From assembly GCA_910578835.1 (NCBI GenBank), contig CAJTSK010000011.1, positions 5,043 to 69,042 of the forward strand: a stretch of DNA of 64,000 nt. The letters are read 5' to 3'. This DNA is from an uncultured Muribaculum sp. GTDB taxonomy: Bacteria; Bacteroidota; Bacteroidia; Bacteroidales; Muribaculaceae. Position numbers and translations under genes: made by a program. Below, one piece after another: positions 1 through 9,047 of this stretch (its first letter is position 1; each line of letters opens with the position of its first letter). Under the pieces are notes generated by a model. That model was not told the origin of the DNA. It saw only the letters and a list, made by a program, of their open reading frames with translations, and searched no databases.

Positions 1-780
1 GAAAATCCGCGCGATTGTCTTACTTACACTCTTGAGTATGAAGCTGACCCCGAGGATACCGGCAACCGCCCGGGCATCTATATCGAGTTTAAGGAATCAT
101 GGCTTAACCCCGGCGACTTCGAGCAGCGTGTGTATGACGAGCTTGACCGTCTCGGATGGAATATCATCACCAGCCCATGTGACGGAGTGCCCAACTATAA
201 GGATGGCAAGGTAAATGTAGGTAACGCCAACGGCAAGGTCGTGCTACAGACATTCTCGCTCGAATCGCTGCGCCGCACCGCCGATGTGTTCCAGGGACGA
301 CTCCCCATGTGTTTCCTCCTGTGGGAAGGTAAGGCTGCCACCGACCTCAAGGTGAACACTCCCCAAGGATATGCCGACTTCATCAACATGGCTCTTGCCA
401 ACAAGGCTCATATCATAGGCCCGTCGATTGCCGGCGCTCCCAATAACTATGGTGAGCTTGACGCCCCGTGGCAGGCTTATCTGATTGCCCGCTCACAGAT
501 GCTCAATCACCCCTATTCATTTGACTCTTATGCACAGATGGCGAAATATATGGGTCAATACAACTGGGGCAACACGACTCAGTTTGACGACCTGCTCGGA
601 GTGACAGTCGACGGAAAGATGTGGACCGTATATCTTAATGGTCTTTTCACCAACCGTTCGGAGCTTACATTGCGTTATCTGATTGAAAACGGTTTCCGTT
701 GCAATCCCCAGTTTGACAATGCTTCGGCACCCTCGTTTGTGCCCGATCCTGTGGAGACTCTCGAACGTCTCGGTTACTAA
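1..780 (+). CDS. Glycerophosphodiester phosphodiesterase family protein, C-terminal part (5' end outside window)
   Basis: The reading frame is open from the first base and ends at the TAA at 778-780, so only the last 259 residues are present. The fragment has the second half of a GDPD TIM barrel: a strand with GIYIEFKE near residue 25, a VLQTFSLESL segment matching the usual IIQSFnpesL strand, a run on which months of the barrel core (IIGPSIAGAPNN) follow, and a terminal DGLFTNRPd-like strand read here as NGLFTNRSE. Family enzymes hydrolyse glycerophosphodiesters to glycerol 3-phosphate and an alcohol. The catalytic His and Glu of the N-terminal half cannot be seen. A porin gene follows 36 bases downstream in the same direction, which suggests a scavenging pair. 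The family call is fairly safe; the substrate is unknown. Confidence 0.7.
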   Translation, partial: ENPRDCLTYTLEYEADPEDTGNRPGIYIEFKESWLNPGDFEQRVYDELDRLGWNIITSPCDGVPNYKDGKVNVGNANGKVVLQTFSLESLRRTADVFQGRLPMCFLLWEGKAATDLKVNTPQGYADFINMALANKAHIIGPSIAGAPNNYGELDAPWQAYLIARSQMLNHPYSFDSYAQMAKYMGQYNWGNTTQFDDLLGVTVDGKMWTVYLNGLFTNRSELTLRYLIENGFRCNPQFDNASAPSFVPDPVETLERLGY

Positions 781-816
781 TCATTCAGTTTTAAGTATTA
801 TTAATTGTAAACAACG

Positions 817-2157
817 ATGAAAAGACATATAATTTTATGTGCCGCCGCTGCTTTTGCTCTATCTGTAGCCGCACAGGATTTTGACACTAATCCTACTGTC
901 AAGATTGATAATAAGGAAGAAGACCTCCACTTTACTGTCGGAGCGCGTATGATGATGGATGCCGCATGGTATCACACTGATTTCACTCCTATGAAATCAG
1001 GCGCAAAGCTTACAGATGCCCGAATACGTACGTCGATGGCATATAAGAACTGGTATTTTTATGCTGACTTCGATTTCTCAGGCGGTAAGTTTAATCAGAA
1101 AAACATCTTCTTGCAGTATTCATTTGACCCTGACGAGGCTTACGGTGGCATCCACTCGATAAAGGCGGGTTATTTCAACGACCCTGCCGGCATGGCGCGC
1201 AACACCTCTCTCGGAAGTCTCCACTTCATCAACCGTGCCGCACCGACAGTGGCTCTCTGCCCCGGCCGTGAACTTGGTATCGCCTATAAGTACTACAATA
1301 CTCCGTTCTACTCCAATATCGGTGTGTTTGCCGAAAACCTTTACAACAACCAGCCTTCGGGTTATCAGGGTGTGGCTGTAGGCGGACGCTGGCTCTACCG
1401 TCCCATTAATGACGAGACACAGGCGTTCCATATCGGCGCAAACTTCCACTATGAGAACCTGAATGTGGGCAAGACTGAAAACAACGTGAAGATGACCGAA
1501 CTCGTGCTCGGCACACCGATGGAGACTCTTGTCGACGACACCCAGTTTGTAGAGGCTATCCTCCCTTATGCCCGCAATGTCTACAATATCGGTGCTGAGG
1601 TGCTTTACGTAAGCCCGAAATTCTTCGCCCGCGCAGAGTACATGTGGAAACATGTCACCAAAAAGCGCGACGACCAGACACTCTTTGAGGCTAATCTCGG
1701 CTCAATCGACTCATGGGCTACTCTTGAATCATGGCAAAACGGCAACCCGCTTGGAAGCAACAGCTTTAACGGTGCTTACATCGAGGCAGGCTATAAGATT
1801 TTCGGTCCCGACTATAAGTATAACAGTGCTGAAGGTCTGCTTGGCGGACTTTCCGGCCGCTCGCTTGAGATTGTGGCACGCTACAGCTACACCGGTCTTA
1901 ACGACAAGGTTGACGGCGAATATTACTCCGCAGGTCGTGACCAGTATTATCCCAACGGCGTGATTGCCGACTATCCGGCTACATCTTTGAGTATTGGCGG
2001 TGGTAACCTTCACTCGGTTACTGTCGGTGCCAACTTCTCTTTCAACAAGTTTGTGCAGGTGATGCTGGAATATAACTATAATCATCTTGATCGCGACAAA
2101 TACATGGAAGACTCTAATTTTAATTGTATCCAGGGAAGACTTATGTTCTCTTTCTGA
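817..2157 (+). CDS. Outer-membrane porin, O/P (phosphate-selective) family
   Basis: The protein has 446 residues and starts with a signal peptide ending near residue 19 (SVAAQ). The mature protein alternates short turns with amphipathic beta strands. It contains the GARMMMDAAWY and YFYADFDFSGGK strands near the N-terminus that are typical of porins O and P, and ends in an aromatic-terminated strand (GRLMFSF), as outer-membrane barrels do. Family members form trimeric channels for phosphate or other anions, but many Bacteroidales members have no tested substrate. It follows the GDPD gene by 36 bases and is followed by a strong hairpin terminator, so the two probably form one transcript. The family is confident; phosphate specificity is an inference from the name and neighbour. 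Confidence 0.8.
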   Translation: MKRHIILCAAAAFALSVAAQDFDTNPTVKIDNKEEDLHFTVGARMMMDAAWYHTDFTPMKSGAKLTDARIRTSMAYKNWYFYADFDFSGGKFNQKNIFLQYSFDPDEAYGGIHSIKAGYFNDPAGMARNTSLGSLHFINRAAPTVALCPGRELGIAYKYYNTPFYSNIGVFAENLYNNQPSGYQGVAVGGRWLYRPINDETQAFHIGANFHYENLNVGKTENNVKMTELVLGTPMETLVDDTQFVEAILPYARNVYNIGAEVLYVSPKFFARAEYMWKHVTKKRDDQTLFEANLGSIDSWATLESWQNGNPLGSNSFNGAYIEAGYKIFGPDYKYNSAEGLLGGLSGRSLEIVARYSYTGLNDKVDGEYYSAGRDQYYPNGVIADYPATSLSIGGGNLHSVTVGANFSFNKFVQVMLEYNYNHLDRDKYMEDSNFNCIQGRLMFSF

Positions 2158-2179
2158 ATTAGATAATGAGTTGTTTTTG

Positions 2180-2221
2180 AGAGGATATGTTGCCCTTTGA
2201 GGTGATATATCCTCTTTTTTT
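2180..2221 (+). terminator. Intrinsic terminator after the porin
   Basis: AGAGGATAT at 2180-2188 pairs perfectly with ATATCCTCT at 2207-2215, followed by a T run to 2221. It closes the GDPD-porin transcript. Confidence 0.85.
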
Positions 2222-2721
2222 GCAATAGGGTGGATGAGTTGTCAGGATTTTAGCGTGTGTTTAGGAAAAATTATTTGCTTTAACATTAATTCGTTTTTTT
2301 TTTTTGTTCTTTTTGCTGAAAAATTTTGTCAGGTCGTAAAAAGTTTTATTATTTCGCGCCGAATTTATCATTACTATGAAACGATAACTATGCTGAGTTA
2401 CGTACAATCTATAAATTGAGTGGCATTAAGTGATATTTTCATAGAAAATGAGAGGTAGTGACGTATGACACGTCGGCGAATTGATAAAATGTTGATTAAA
2501 GAAGCAAAAATGAAGGGAAAATTTAGATTCACTAACTATCGCGGTATGTGCTGGATGACGTAGATGCGACATCTTGCCCATATGGCATATTTTTATGTGT
2601 GAACTTATCTGATATCGTCTGACAGCGGTATCGCAATATTAGCGGCTCAATTATTTGTGTCGCAGTAATTATCATGCTCTTTTTCTAAGAGTTAATTAAA
2701 CCAGATTCAATCTATATTGAA
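2222..2721 (+). other. Long AT-rich leader upstream of the pilus operon
   Basis: These 500 bases hold no credible gene. A homopolymer of twelve T lies at 2294-2305, and a small imperfect hairpin (GATATCG paired with CGGTATC) lies at about 2608-2634. I could not place a consensus TTTG/TAnnTTTG promoter with confidence. The length and composition suggest regulation of the pilus operon that starts at 2722. Confidence 0.45.
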
Positions 2722-3306
2722 ATGAAAAAAGCTGGCTATCTGTTGTTTATAGCAATAACTATGCTTATTGTGCCAGTTAAGGCACAGAATGTTGCGGTAA
2801 AGACCAATATCCTTTATGACGCGCTGCTTAATGTGAATGCAGGGGTCGAGGTAGGGCTTGCGCCTCGCTGGACCGCCGAGATTTCAGCTGACTACAACAG
2901 CTGGACACTGTCACATGACAGGAAATGGAAACACTGGTTTCTTCAGCCTGAGGTGCGTTATTGGTTTTGCGAGCGTTTTTCCGGTCATTTTGTTGGTGCT
3001 CATCTTATTGGCGGTCAGTACAATGTCGGAGGACTAAAAAACGGAATCAATTTCCTTGGCACAGATTTTTCCAAACTGTCAGACAGAAGATATCAGGGAT
3101 GGTTTGCCGGAGCCGGTATTGCCTATGGTTACTCATGGATTTTGGACCTGCACTGGAATGTGGAGGCTGAAATAGGCTTGGGATGGACTTATTCACGCTC
3201 CGATGTGTATCCTTGTGCCACTTGCGGCACAAAATTGGCTGAGGGAAAGCCCCACAACTATGTAGGTCCCACAAAAGCCGCTATTAATCTAATTTATACG
3301 TTTTAA
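2722..3306 (+). CDS. DUF3575 family outer-membrane protein, first gene of the pilus operon
   Basis: The product has 194 residues, with a signal peptide ending at VKA-Q (about residue 21). The mature part has repeated amphipathic strands (VAVKTNILYDALLNVNAG, the family hallmark, then WFLQPEVRYWF and GAHLIGGQYN) and ends in a typical barrel strand (INLIYTF). It therefore looks like a small eight-strand beta barrel. DUF3575 proteins are commonly found just upstream of FimA/Mfa1-type pilin genes in Bacteroidales; their role is not established. Two cysteines in CATCG near residue 170 could form a disulfide. The next gene starts 12 bases after the stop, in the same direction. Confidence 0.8.
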   Translation: MKKAGYLLFIAITMLIVPVKAQNVAVKTNILYDALLNVNAGVEVGLAPRWTAEISADYNSWTLSHDRKWKHWFLQPEVRYWFCERFSGHFVGAHLIGGQYNVGGLKNGINFLGTDFSKLSDRRYQGWFAGAGIAYGYSWILDLHWNVEAEIGLGWTYSRSDVYPCATCGTKLAEGKPHNYVGPTKAAINLIYTF

Positions 3307-3318
3307 AATCAGCGATAT

Positions 3319-4737
3319 ATGCTAAGTTCAATATCAAGAGTGGCTCTATGCTCAATGCTGGTGTCATGGGGTAGTGCTGTGGCTGCTCCGGTGACACTGA
3401 CCGAGGGGAATGTGAATTTTGATAATATTTCGGTGGTGCGTTCCGACGACAAATTATTGGTGATGATGGATGTTGATTTTTCGGCATACAAGACAAAAAC
3501 CAATAAGGAGTTGATAATAAAGCCGATTATTTATAATGGCACTGATACTCTCCGCCTGCGTGAAGTGGTTGTTGCCGGGCGAAACAGGTATTATTCCGAC
3601 CTGCGCAACGGATTGAACTCTTCCGCCATACTTCTGCATGGCGCAAAGAAAGAGACATTGGAGTATAGCGCGGTGATTCCTTATGAAGGCTGGATGAATG
3701 GCGCGTCACTTGATGTTTCGGGTGTTATTGCCGGATGCTGCGATGAAACTATATTTGGCGACGGGCAGAATCTCATGAAACTCTCATTTGAGACAAAGCG
3801 GTTTATGCCCGAGTTTATCTATGTCACTCCGGAGGCGGCTCCGAAAATCAACGAGCTTGAGGGCTCGGCTTACATCGATTTCCCTGTAAACCGCACAGAA
3901 ATTTACCCTGACTATCGTCGTAACCCTATTGAATTGCAGAAGATTATCGCTACTATCGATACTGTGCGCAATGATGCCGATACACGTATAATCGGATTGT
4001 CCATAAAGGGTTACGCTTCTCCCGAAGGCTCATATTCTAATAACGAGCGTCTTGCAAAGGGGCGTACTCAGGCTTTGAAAGATTTTGTGAACAGCCGTTA
4101 CGCTTTCAACGATTCAATAATTGTCACTGCCTATGAGCCGGAAGACTGGCGCGGGCTTGAGCGATATGTAGAGTCATCGTCGCTTGACAACAGAGATGCC
4201 ATACTCGGTATCATACGCGGCTCTCTCTCTCCCGATGAGAAGGATGCACGTATAAAGCGCACATTCCCCGGTGATTATGCTTTCTTGCTTAAAGAGGTAT
4301 ATCCGGCGTTGCGCCACTCTGATTATGTAGTGAGATATGAGGTAAGGGAATTTTCCGATATTGAGGAAATCAAGCGCTTGATAAAGACAGCACCGTCTAA
4401 GTTGAGTCTTAACGAGATGTATCTTGCCGCCAAGGAAATGGAGCAGGGGGGTGAGGAATTCCGTGAGACATTTGACATAGCCGTACACATGTTCCCCAAT
4501 GATCCGGTCGCCAATCTTAATGCCGCAAATATTGCGATGATGTCGGGCGACATGAAACGTGCAGCCAGTTATCTTGAAAAAGCCGGTGACTCGGGAGAGG
4601 CTGAATATGCACGCGGAACCTATGCCGCGATACTCGGCGACAATGCGGTCGCCACCGGGCATTATGCCAAGGCTCGCGACATGGGTGTGGCCAAGGCTGC
4701 CGACATGATTAGACAGATTGAAGAATTAAACCAATAG
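3319..4737 (+). CDS. DUF3868 / OmpA-like protein of the pilus operon
   Basis: The product has 472 residues with an N-terminal signal peptide ending near VAAAP. Residues of about 25-150 form a beta-rich DUF3868-like domain. About 170-300 resemble an OmpA C-terminal module, with YIDFPVNRTEIYPDYRRN followed by IKGYASPEGSYSNNERLAKG, where OmpA proteins bind peptidoglycan. The last 90 residues are helical and TPR-like (LNAANIAMMSGDMKRAASYLEKAG). Proteins of this kind sit next to DUF3575 genes in Bacteroidales pilus loci and may tie the secretion or anchoring machinery to the cell wall, which is an inference. It lies 12 bases after the DUF3575 gene and 22 before the major subunit gene. Confidence 0.75.
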   Translation: MLSSISRVALCSMLVSWGSAVAAPVTLTEGNVNFDNISVVRSDDKLLVMMDVDFSAYKTKTNKELIIKPIIYNGTDTLRLREVVVAGRNRYYSDLRNGLNSSAILLHGAKKETLEYSAVIPYEGWMNGASLDVSGVIAGCCDETIFGDGQNLMKLSFETKRFMPEFIYVTPEAAPKINELEGSAYIDFPVNRTEIYPDYRRNPIELQKIIATIDTVRNDADTRIIGLSIKGYASPEGSYSNNERLAKGRTQALKDFVNSRYAFNDSIIVTAYEPEDWRGLERYVESSSLDNRDAILGIIRGSLSPDEKDARIKRTFPGDYAFLLKEVYPALRHSDYVVRYEVREFSDIEEIKRLIKTAPSKLSLNEMYLAAKEMEQGGEEFRETFDIAVHMFPNDPVANLNAANIAMMSGDMKRAASYLEKAGDSGEAEYARGTYAAILGDNAVATGHYAKARDMGVAKAADMIRQIEELNQ

Positions 4738-4759
4738 AAATAAATATTTTAAGATTGTT

Positions 4760-6709
4760 ATGGAAAGAAAAGTTTGGAAAAATTGTTTAGGTGCTTTCCT
4801 TGTGGCTTCAATAGCTGCAGGCTGTAGCAGCGACAACTTTGTTACCGATGAGCCGGGAACCTATCCCGTCGATCCACAGGATGCCGTGTACATGAATATC
4901 ACCATGCAGCTCCCCGACAGCAGGGGCAGCCGTAGCGTGACTATTCCGGGAGGAGGAAGTTCTTCCGGTGTTGAAATCGGTAAGGATAAAGAAAACAAGA
5001 TAAACGAGGTGATGATGGTGTTCACCAAGAGCAATTATGAGATAATCGCTTACGGTGAGCAGGAGTCAACAGCTGAAATTGACAATAACGGCAGGGTAAA
5101 GTCGGTGCAGAAGATCAGCAAGTCAGTGCTTTCTGCATATTACGGTACTGACAATACTCTTTCCAGCGAAGAGCAGACCGTAAATGTAATCCTTCTTGCC
5201 AATGCTAACAAGGCAATCAAAGACAAGATAGAAGAGGCATACACCCAAAAGACTACTACCTGGATTAACGAGATATGTACAATAAATGAGTCATCGTCTT
5301 CTTCTGTAAATGGTGCGTCTAATGACAATTCTGCAATATGGGGCGGTGACAAGCATGAAGGCGGGTTCCTTATGACTTCCTCAGTAATAGTGACCAAGAA
5401 GCTTCCGCGTGATTTCAGCGACTGGGAACACCATACATCGGCTGTCGATGCTTTCCAGCTTTCAGGTATCAATCATGCCAATTCCGATCAGCAGATTGAC
5501 AATACCGGCTCAATCAGGATTGAGCGCAGCGTGGCGCGTTTTGATTTCCGTGACGGCAGCCCGAAGGGTAATAATACTTACGATGTCGTGACCGAGACTG
5601 TAAACGACGTTACAACCCCGGTGCTCCAGATTCAGCTTCAGAAGATGTCGCTTGTCAATATGAGCAAGAATTTCTTCTTCTTCCGCCGTGTTTCTGCCGA
5701 CGGACTTCCCTCCGGCTCGATAATAGGTGGTTTGGAGACTGATAAGAATTATGTGGTTGACACTGACGCTTCGTCAAAGAATGACGAGACTTTTGTTAGT
5801 ACTCTCGGCTTTAAAGACAACTTTAATTTCGGTCTGCACCACATTTCCGGCTCTGTCGCTTCTATCGATTATAATGCGCGTAATCAGTGGTACACTTCAA
5901 AAATCAGTGACGTGCTTGCCGGCGAGGGTGACAATTATGAAGGCTGGACAGGAGAGGGAAAGCCATCGTCCAATCCCGGTTATCATGTATGGCGCTATGT
6001 TACCGAAAACACTATTCCCGGTCCCGTTAACCGTCAGGTTGCAGGTATCACGACCGGAGTGGTGTTCCAGGGTAAGATGATTGCTCCTAAAAATTCTGAA
6101 TCTACACTTGCCAAGGCTATTAATAACGCTACCGGTAATCCTAACACCGATGCGATACTTTATGTTCACGGCAACAATATCTATGTAAGCTGGGTTGAGG
6201 TCCGTAAGGCTGCGTTGGAGTCGGGTACCGGAAGCGACTTTTATCGCCAGGTGTTCGGTGTCCCTACCAATACTCCTTCTGACGTCACTTACAGTAATGA
6301 CGTGAAGAGCCCCGATTACCTCTGGGATGCATGGCATAACAAGGCGATTACCAATGAAATCGCAAAGAAGGCATTCAAGGCTGCCGCGATAAATGCAGGT
6401 TGTACCATCTATGAGTCGAACATGGACGATGCCAACAACCCAGGATATTATTGCTACTATTATTACTGGAACTATCATAATGACAACGGCAACAGCGGTG
6501 TGATGGGCGTGATGGAGTTTGCTGTCGTGCGTAACAATGTCTACAAGCTTGCCGTAAAGAACATACGCCGTCTCGGACATCCCCGTCTGTCGGAAAATGA
6601 CCCTGACCCTGTAACTCCCGGTACTCCCGATGAGAAGGGTGATGTATATTTTGACGTTGAGGTAGAGGCTGTGCCCTGGGTTGTACGCGTCAATGACATT
6701 GAATTTTAA
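4760..6709 (+). CDS. Mfa1-like major fimbrial subunit (type V pilus) lipoprotein
   Basis: The precursor has 649 residues with a lipobox AAGC, modified Cys22. An arginine-rich stretch follows (DSRGSRSV, about residues 54-61), where type V pilins are normally cut by an Arg-specific protease to free the donor-strand groove; that role is inferred here. A central beta-sandwich contains the short insert typical of Mfa1 proteins. The C-terminal domain carries GVMEFAVVRNNVYKLAVKNI, the Mfa1/FimA C-terminal signature, and ends in PWVVRVNDIEF. At 649 residues it is somewhat longer than classical Mfa1, with a Tyr-rich loop (YYCYYYYWNYH, about residues 570-580). It would be exported through the Lpp pathway and polymerised on the surface. 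The next gene starts 3 bases after its stop. Confidence 0.85.
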   Translation: MERKVWKNCLGAFLVASIAAGCSSDNFVTDEPGTYPVDPQDAVYMNITMQLPDSRGSRSVTIPGGGSSSGVEIGKDKENKINEVMMVFTKSNYEIIAYGEQESTAEIDNNGRVKSVQKISKSVLSAYYGTDNTLSSEEQTVNVILLANANKAIKDKIEEAYTQKTTTWINEICTINESSSSSVNGASNDNSAIWGGDKHEGGFLMTSSVIVTKKLPRDFSDWEHHTSAVDAFQLSGINHANSDQQIDNTGSIRIERSVARFDFRDGSPKGNNTYDVVTETVNDVTTPVLQIQLQKMSLVNMSKNFFFFRRVSADGLPSGSIIGGLETDKNYVVDTDASSKNDETFVSTLGFKDNFNFGLHHISGSVASIDYNARNQWYTSKISDVLAGEGDNYEGWTGEGKPSSNPGYHVWRYVTENTIPGPVNRQVAGITTGVVFQGKMIAPKNSESTLAKAINNATGNPNTDAILYVHGNNIYVSWVEVRKAALESGTGSDFYRQVFGVPTNTPSDVTYSNDVKSPDYLWDAWHNKAITNEIAKKAFKAAAINAGCTIYESNMDDANNPGYYCYYYYWNYHNDNGNSGVMGVMEFAVVRNNVYKLAVKNIRRLGHPRLSENDPDPVTPGTPDEKGDVYFDVEVEAVPWVVRVNDIEF

Positions 6710-6712
6710 GGC

Positions 6713-7768
6713 ATGTCAGTAAAAACCAACATACAGATTATTAACAAGCTCATAGGTGTGATAGCCATTATCACATCTATGGGCATAACCCTCGCGTCAT
6801 GTGAAAGGATGTTTGAGGACCTCGACCCATGTCCCCACGGGGTGAAGCTGCGCTTTGTCTATGATTACAACATGGAGTGGGCCAACGCTTTCCCCTCGCA
6901 GGTCGACTGCCTTACGCTCTATATCTATGACGACAACGGTGCTTATGTGGATACCCGTGTGGTCACCGGCGATGAGCTGCGTGACGAGGATTACCGCATG
7001 ACTCTTGACCTTGAGCCAGGAAGCTATAGCTTTGTGGCTTACGGAGGCATAGCCTGTGACGACGCTACTTTTTCGGTCACGCAAGAACCCGGCAAGGGAA
7101 GTATGTTGACCGGACTCGGAGTGGCGATGGACCTGTCGGTAGTCAATGCCGCGGAACCCGCCTCACGCCGTCTTCACGACCTCTTCTGGGGTACGCTCAC
7201 CGCTGAGACCGCCGACAATTACACCGAGGCGACCGTGGAGATGATGAAAGATACCAACAATATACGTATCGTGCTCCAGCAGCAGTCGGGTGAGTCTGTT
7301 GATTGCGATGACTTCGACATCTCGATTATTGACAACAATTCGCTTTTTGCTTACGACAACACTCTTGTGACCGATGATGTGGAGCCGGTGGTTTACCGTC
7401 CGTGGTCGAGTGGCGAGGTGCGTGCCGGAGTGTCGATTGTCGGTGATAATGTGGTGCCGCAGGATGTCATGGTGGCATTTGCAGAGCTGAGTGTGTCGAG
7501 GATAATGAAGGGCAACAGTCCGCGCCTGTTGATTACGCGGCGTGCCGACGGCGGTGTGGTGGTCGATTTCCCTATCGTCAACTATCTCGTGATGTTGCGG
7601 AGCGACCGTTATGCCTATCCTCCCTATAATCTTACCGACGACCAGGAGTATCTTGACCGCGAGAGCGATTACGCGATGGTGTTTTTCCTTCGTCCCGACA
7701 ATACGTGGATTGACACCCGTATAGTGGTCAATGACTGGGTGGTGAGAATCAACGATAGCGAGTTTTAA
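6713..7768 (+). CDS. FimB/Mfa2-family fimbrial anchor lipoprotein
   Basis: The product has 351 residues with a long n-region and lipobox LASC, Cys30. The mature start CERMFEDLDPCPHGVKLRF, with a second cysteine eleven residues on, is the signature of FimB/Mfa2 (DUF1812) proteins, as is the following LTLYIYDDNGAYV strand. Family members anchor the pilus to the outer membrane and limit its length. The C-terminus (NDWVVRINDSEF) closely matches that of the preceding major subunit, which may be a shared donor or docking strand. It is spaced 3 bases after the major subunit and 26 before the next gene, so co-translation is likely. Confidence 0.85.
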   Translation: MSVKTNIQIINKLIGVIAIITSMGITLASCERMFEDLDPCPHGVKLRFVYDYNMEWANAFPSQVDCLTLYIYDDNGAYVDTRVVTGDELRDEDYRMTLDLEPGSYSFVAYGGIACDDATFSVTQEPGKGSMLTGLGVAMDLSVVNAAEPASRRLHDLFWGTLTAETADNYTEATVEMMKDTNNIRIVLQQQSGESVDCDDFDISIIDNNSLFAYDNTLVTDDVEPVVYRPWSSGEVRAGVSIVGDNVVPQDVMVAFAELSVSRIMKGNSPRLLITRRADGGVVVDFPIVNYLVMLRSDRYAYPPYNLTDDQEYLDRESDYAMVFFLRPDNTWIDTRIVVNDWVVRINDSEF

Positions 7769-7794
7769 AAAGAAAACAGTTGAAATAGCGTTAA

Positions 7795-9021
7795 ATGCTG
7801 GTAAAGGTGAATGGATATTTTTTCAGGTTGCTGGTGACCGTTCTTGCCGTGTGCATGGTTTCATGCAGTAGGGGAGCGGCCGATGAACCGGCGATGCTTG
7901 TCGAAGATGAATTTGTCACCTTGGCGATAGATGCGTTCACTCTCGATGCTTTTGTTTATGCTGAAAATGAGCTGCCTGATGTCGAGAAGATGTGTAATCT
8001 GCGCATAATCGTGTTGAGCCGCGATTACAATGGCTCGGAATGGACCGTGGAGCATAATGACTACATTGCCTATGACTCGCCTGTGCTCCGGGACAAGAAG
8101 CGGTATAAAGTGAAGCGTAACACACTGAAGCGTGTCTATCTTATAGCTAACAGTGTGGGACACGGCTTTAACGATGCCGCAGGCGGTGAGCTTGACCTTA
8201 GTGACGGCGCGTCTTATCTTCCTGTTGATGGCGGTAACGCTCCTGTCGACGATGCGACATTTGTTGTCGGTGATATGGAGGGCGGATTGCCTATGAGCGC
8301 GCTCTTCGAGATTTATGTCAATGAGGTTGATGTCACGGGCAGCTGCCATATAGTGAGGGCGGTCAATAAGCTTACGCTCACGCTAAGAAACAAGACTGTT
8401 GATGACGGTGCGTCTGATATGATGCGCGATATCAGGCTTGTTGACTGGAGTATTGACAATATAGCCGATGTCAACTATATCATGCCCCACGTGACTAAGA
8501 GTCCGGAGGGATACAGGGTGATTGACACCGACCGTACTACTGAGCTACATGTCAGCGACTGGGTTGAGTGGCTTGTTGATGAAGCCTGCAAAAGGGAAGA
8601 GGGTGATGTGGAGCGATATCAGTGGCTTTCCGATTACGCTGTGCCCGCGGGTGCTGTACATGGTAAGCTGACAGAGCAAGCCGACGGTTCCGGAATGGTT
8701 GGTGCCGGTGACGACGCCTATACCCATGGCACGGTGTATTTTGCCGAAAGCCGTTACAATCCTTCGGCTCTCGGGCTGCAGGAGTACACGCTTACTCTGC
8801 ATACGGAGGAACGCGATGCCGGCGACTCTCAGTGGATCCGGCGCGAATACAAGGCTGTGCTGCCTCAGCTGGTGTCATTGTTTCGCAATACCCATCTGAT
8901 GATTAATGTTGCTATAGGCAAGTTGCTCGTAGTGACTGTGGAGGAGCAGCCTTACGCATCGGTGAAGCTTGACCCGGTGTTTGGTCTCGACCGCGATGAG
9001 AATGGTGAAATAATAAAGTGA
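7795..9021 (+). CDS. Accessory fimbrillin-like lipoprotein
   Basis: The product has 408 residues with a signal peptide and lipobox MVSC, Cys24. The mature protein is beta-rich and follows the fimbrillin plan: an early strand with LRIIVLSRDYNGSEW, then KRVYLIANSVGHGF (equivalent to the VYVIANp strand of FimA-fold subunits), then VRAVNKLTLTLRN in the middle. It has no long C-terminal hydrophobic part. I read it as a minor pilus subunit, the place held by Mfa3/Mfa4 or FimC/FimD in known loci. Its position inside a tight operon supports that; the exact role is not established. Confidence 0.65.
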   Translation: MLVKVNGYFFRLLVTVLAVCMVSCSRGAADEPAMLVEDEFVTLAIDAFTLDAFVYAENELPDVEKMCNLRIIVLSRDYNGSEWTVEHNDYIAYDSPVLRDKKRYKVKRNTLKRVYLIANSVGHGFNDAAGGELDLSDGASYLPVDGGNAPVDDATFVVGDMEGGLPMSALFEIYVNEVDVTGSCHIVRAVNKLTLTLRNKTVDDGASDMMRDIRLVDWSIDNIADVNYIMPHVTKSPEGYRVIDTDRTTELHVSDWVEWLVDEACKREEGDVERYQWLSDYAVPAGAVHGKLTEQADGSGMVGAGDDAYTHGTVYFAESRYNPSALGLQEYTLTLHTEERDAGDSQWIRREYKAVLPQLVSLFRNTHLMINVAIGKLLVVTVEEQPYASVKLDPVFGLDRDENGEIIK

Positions 9022-9047
9022 ATAAAAAGATATAAAGCACATTCACG

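Noticed and set aside
2234..2419. 61-codon frame in the pilus leader
   Set aside because: It contains a Phe run from the T12 tract and has no promoter or family.
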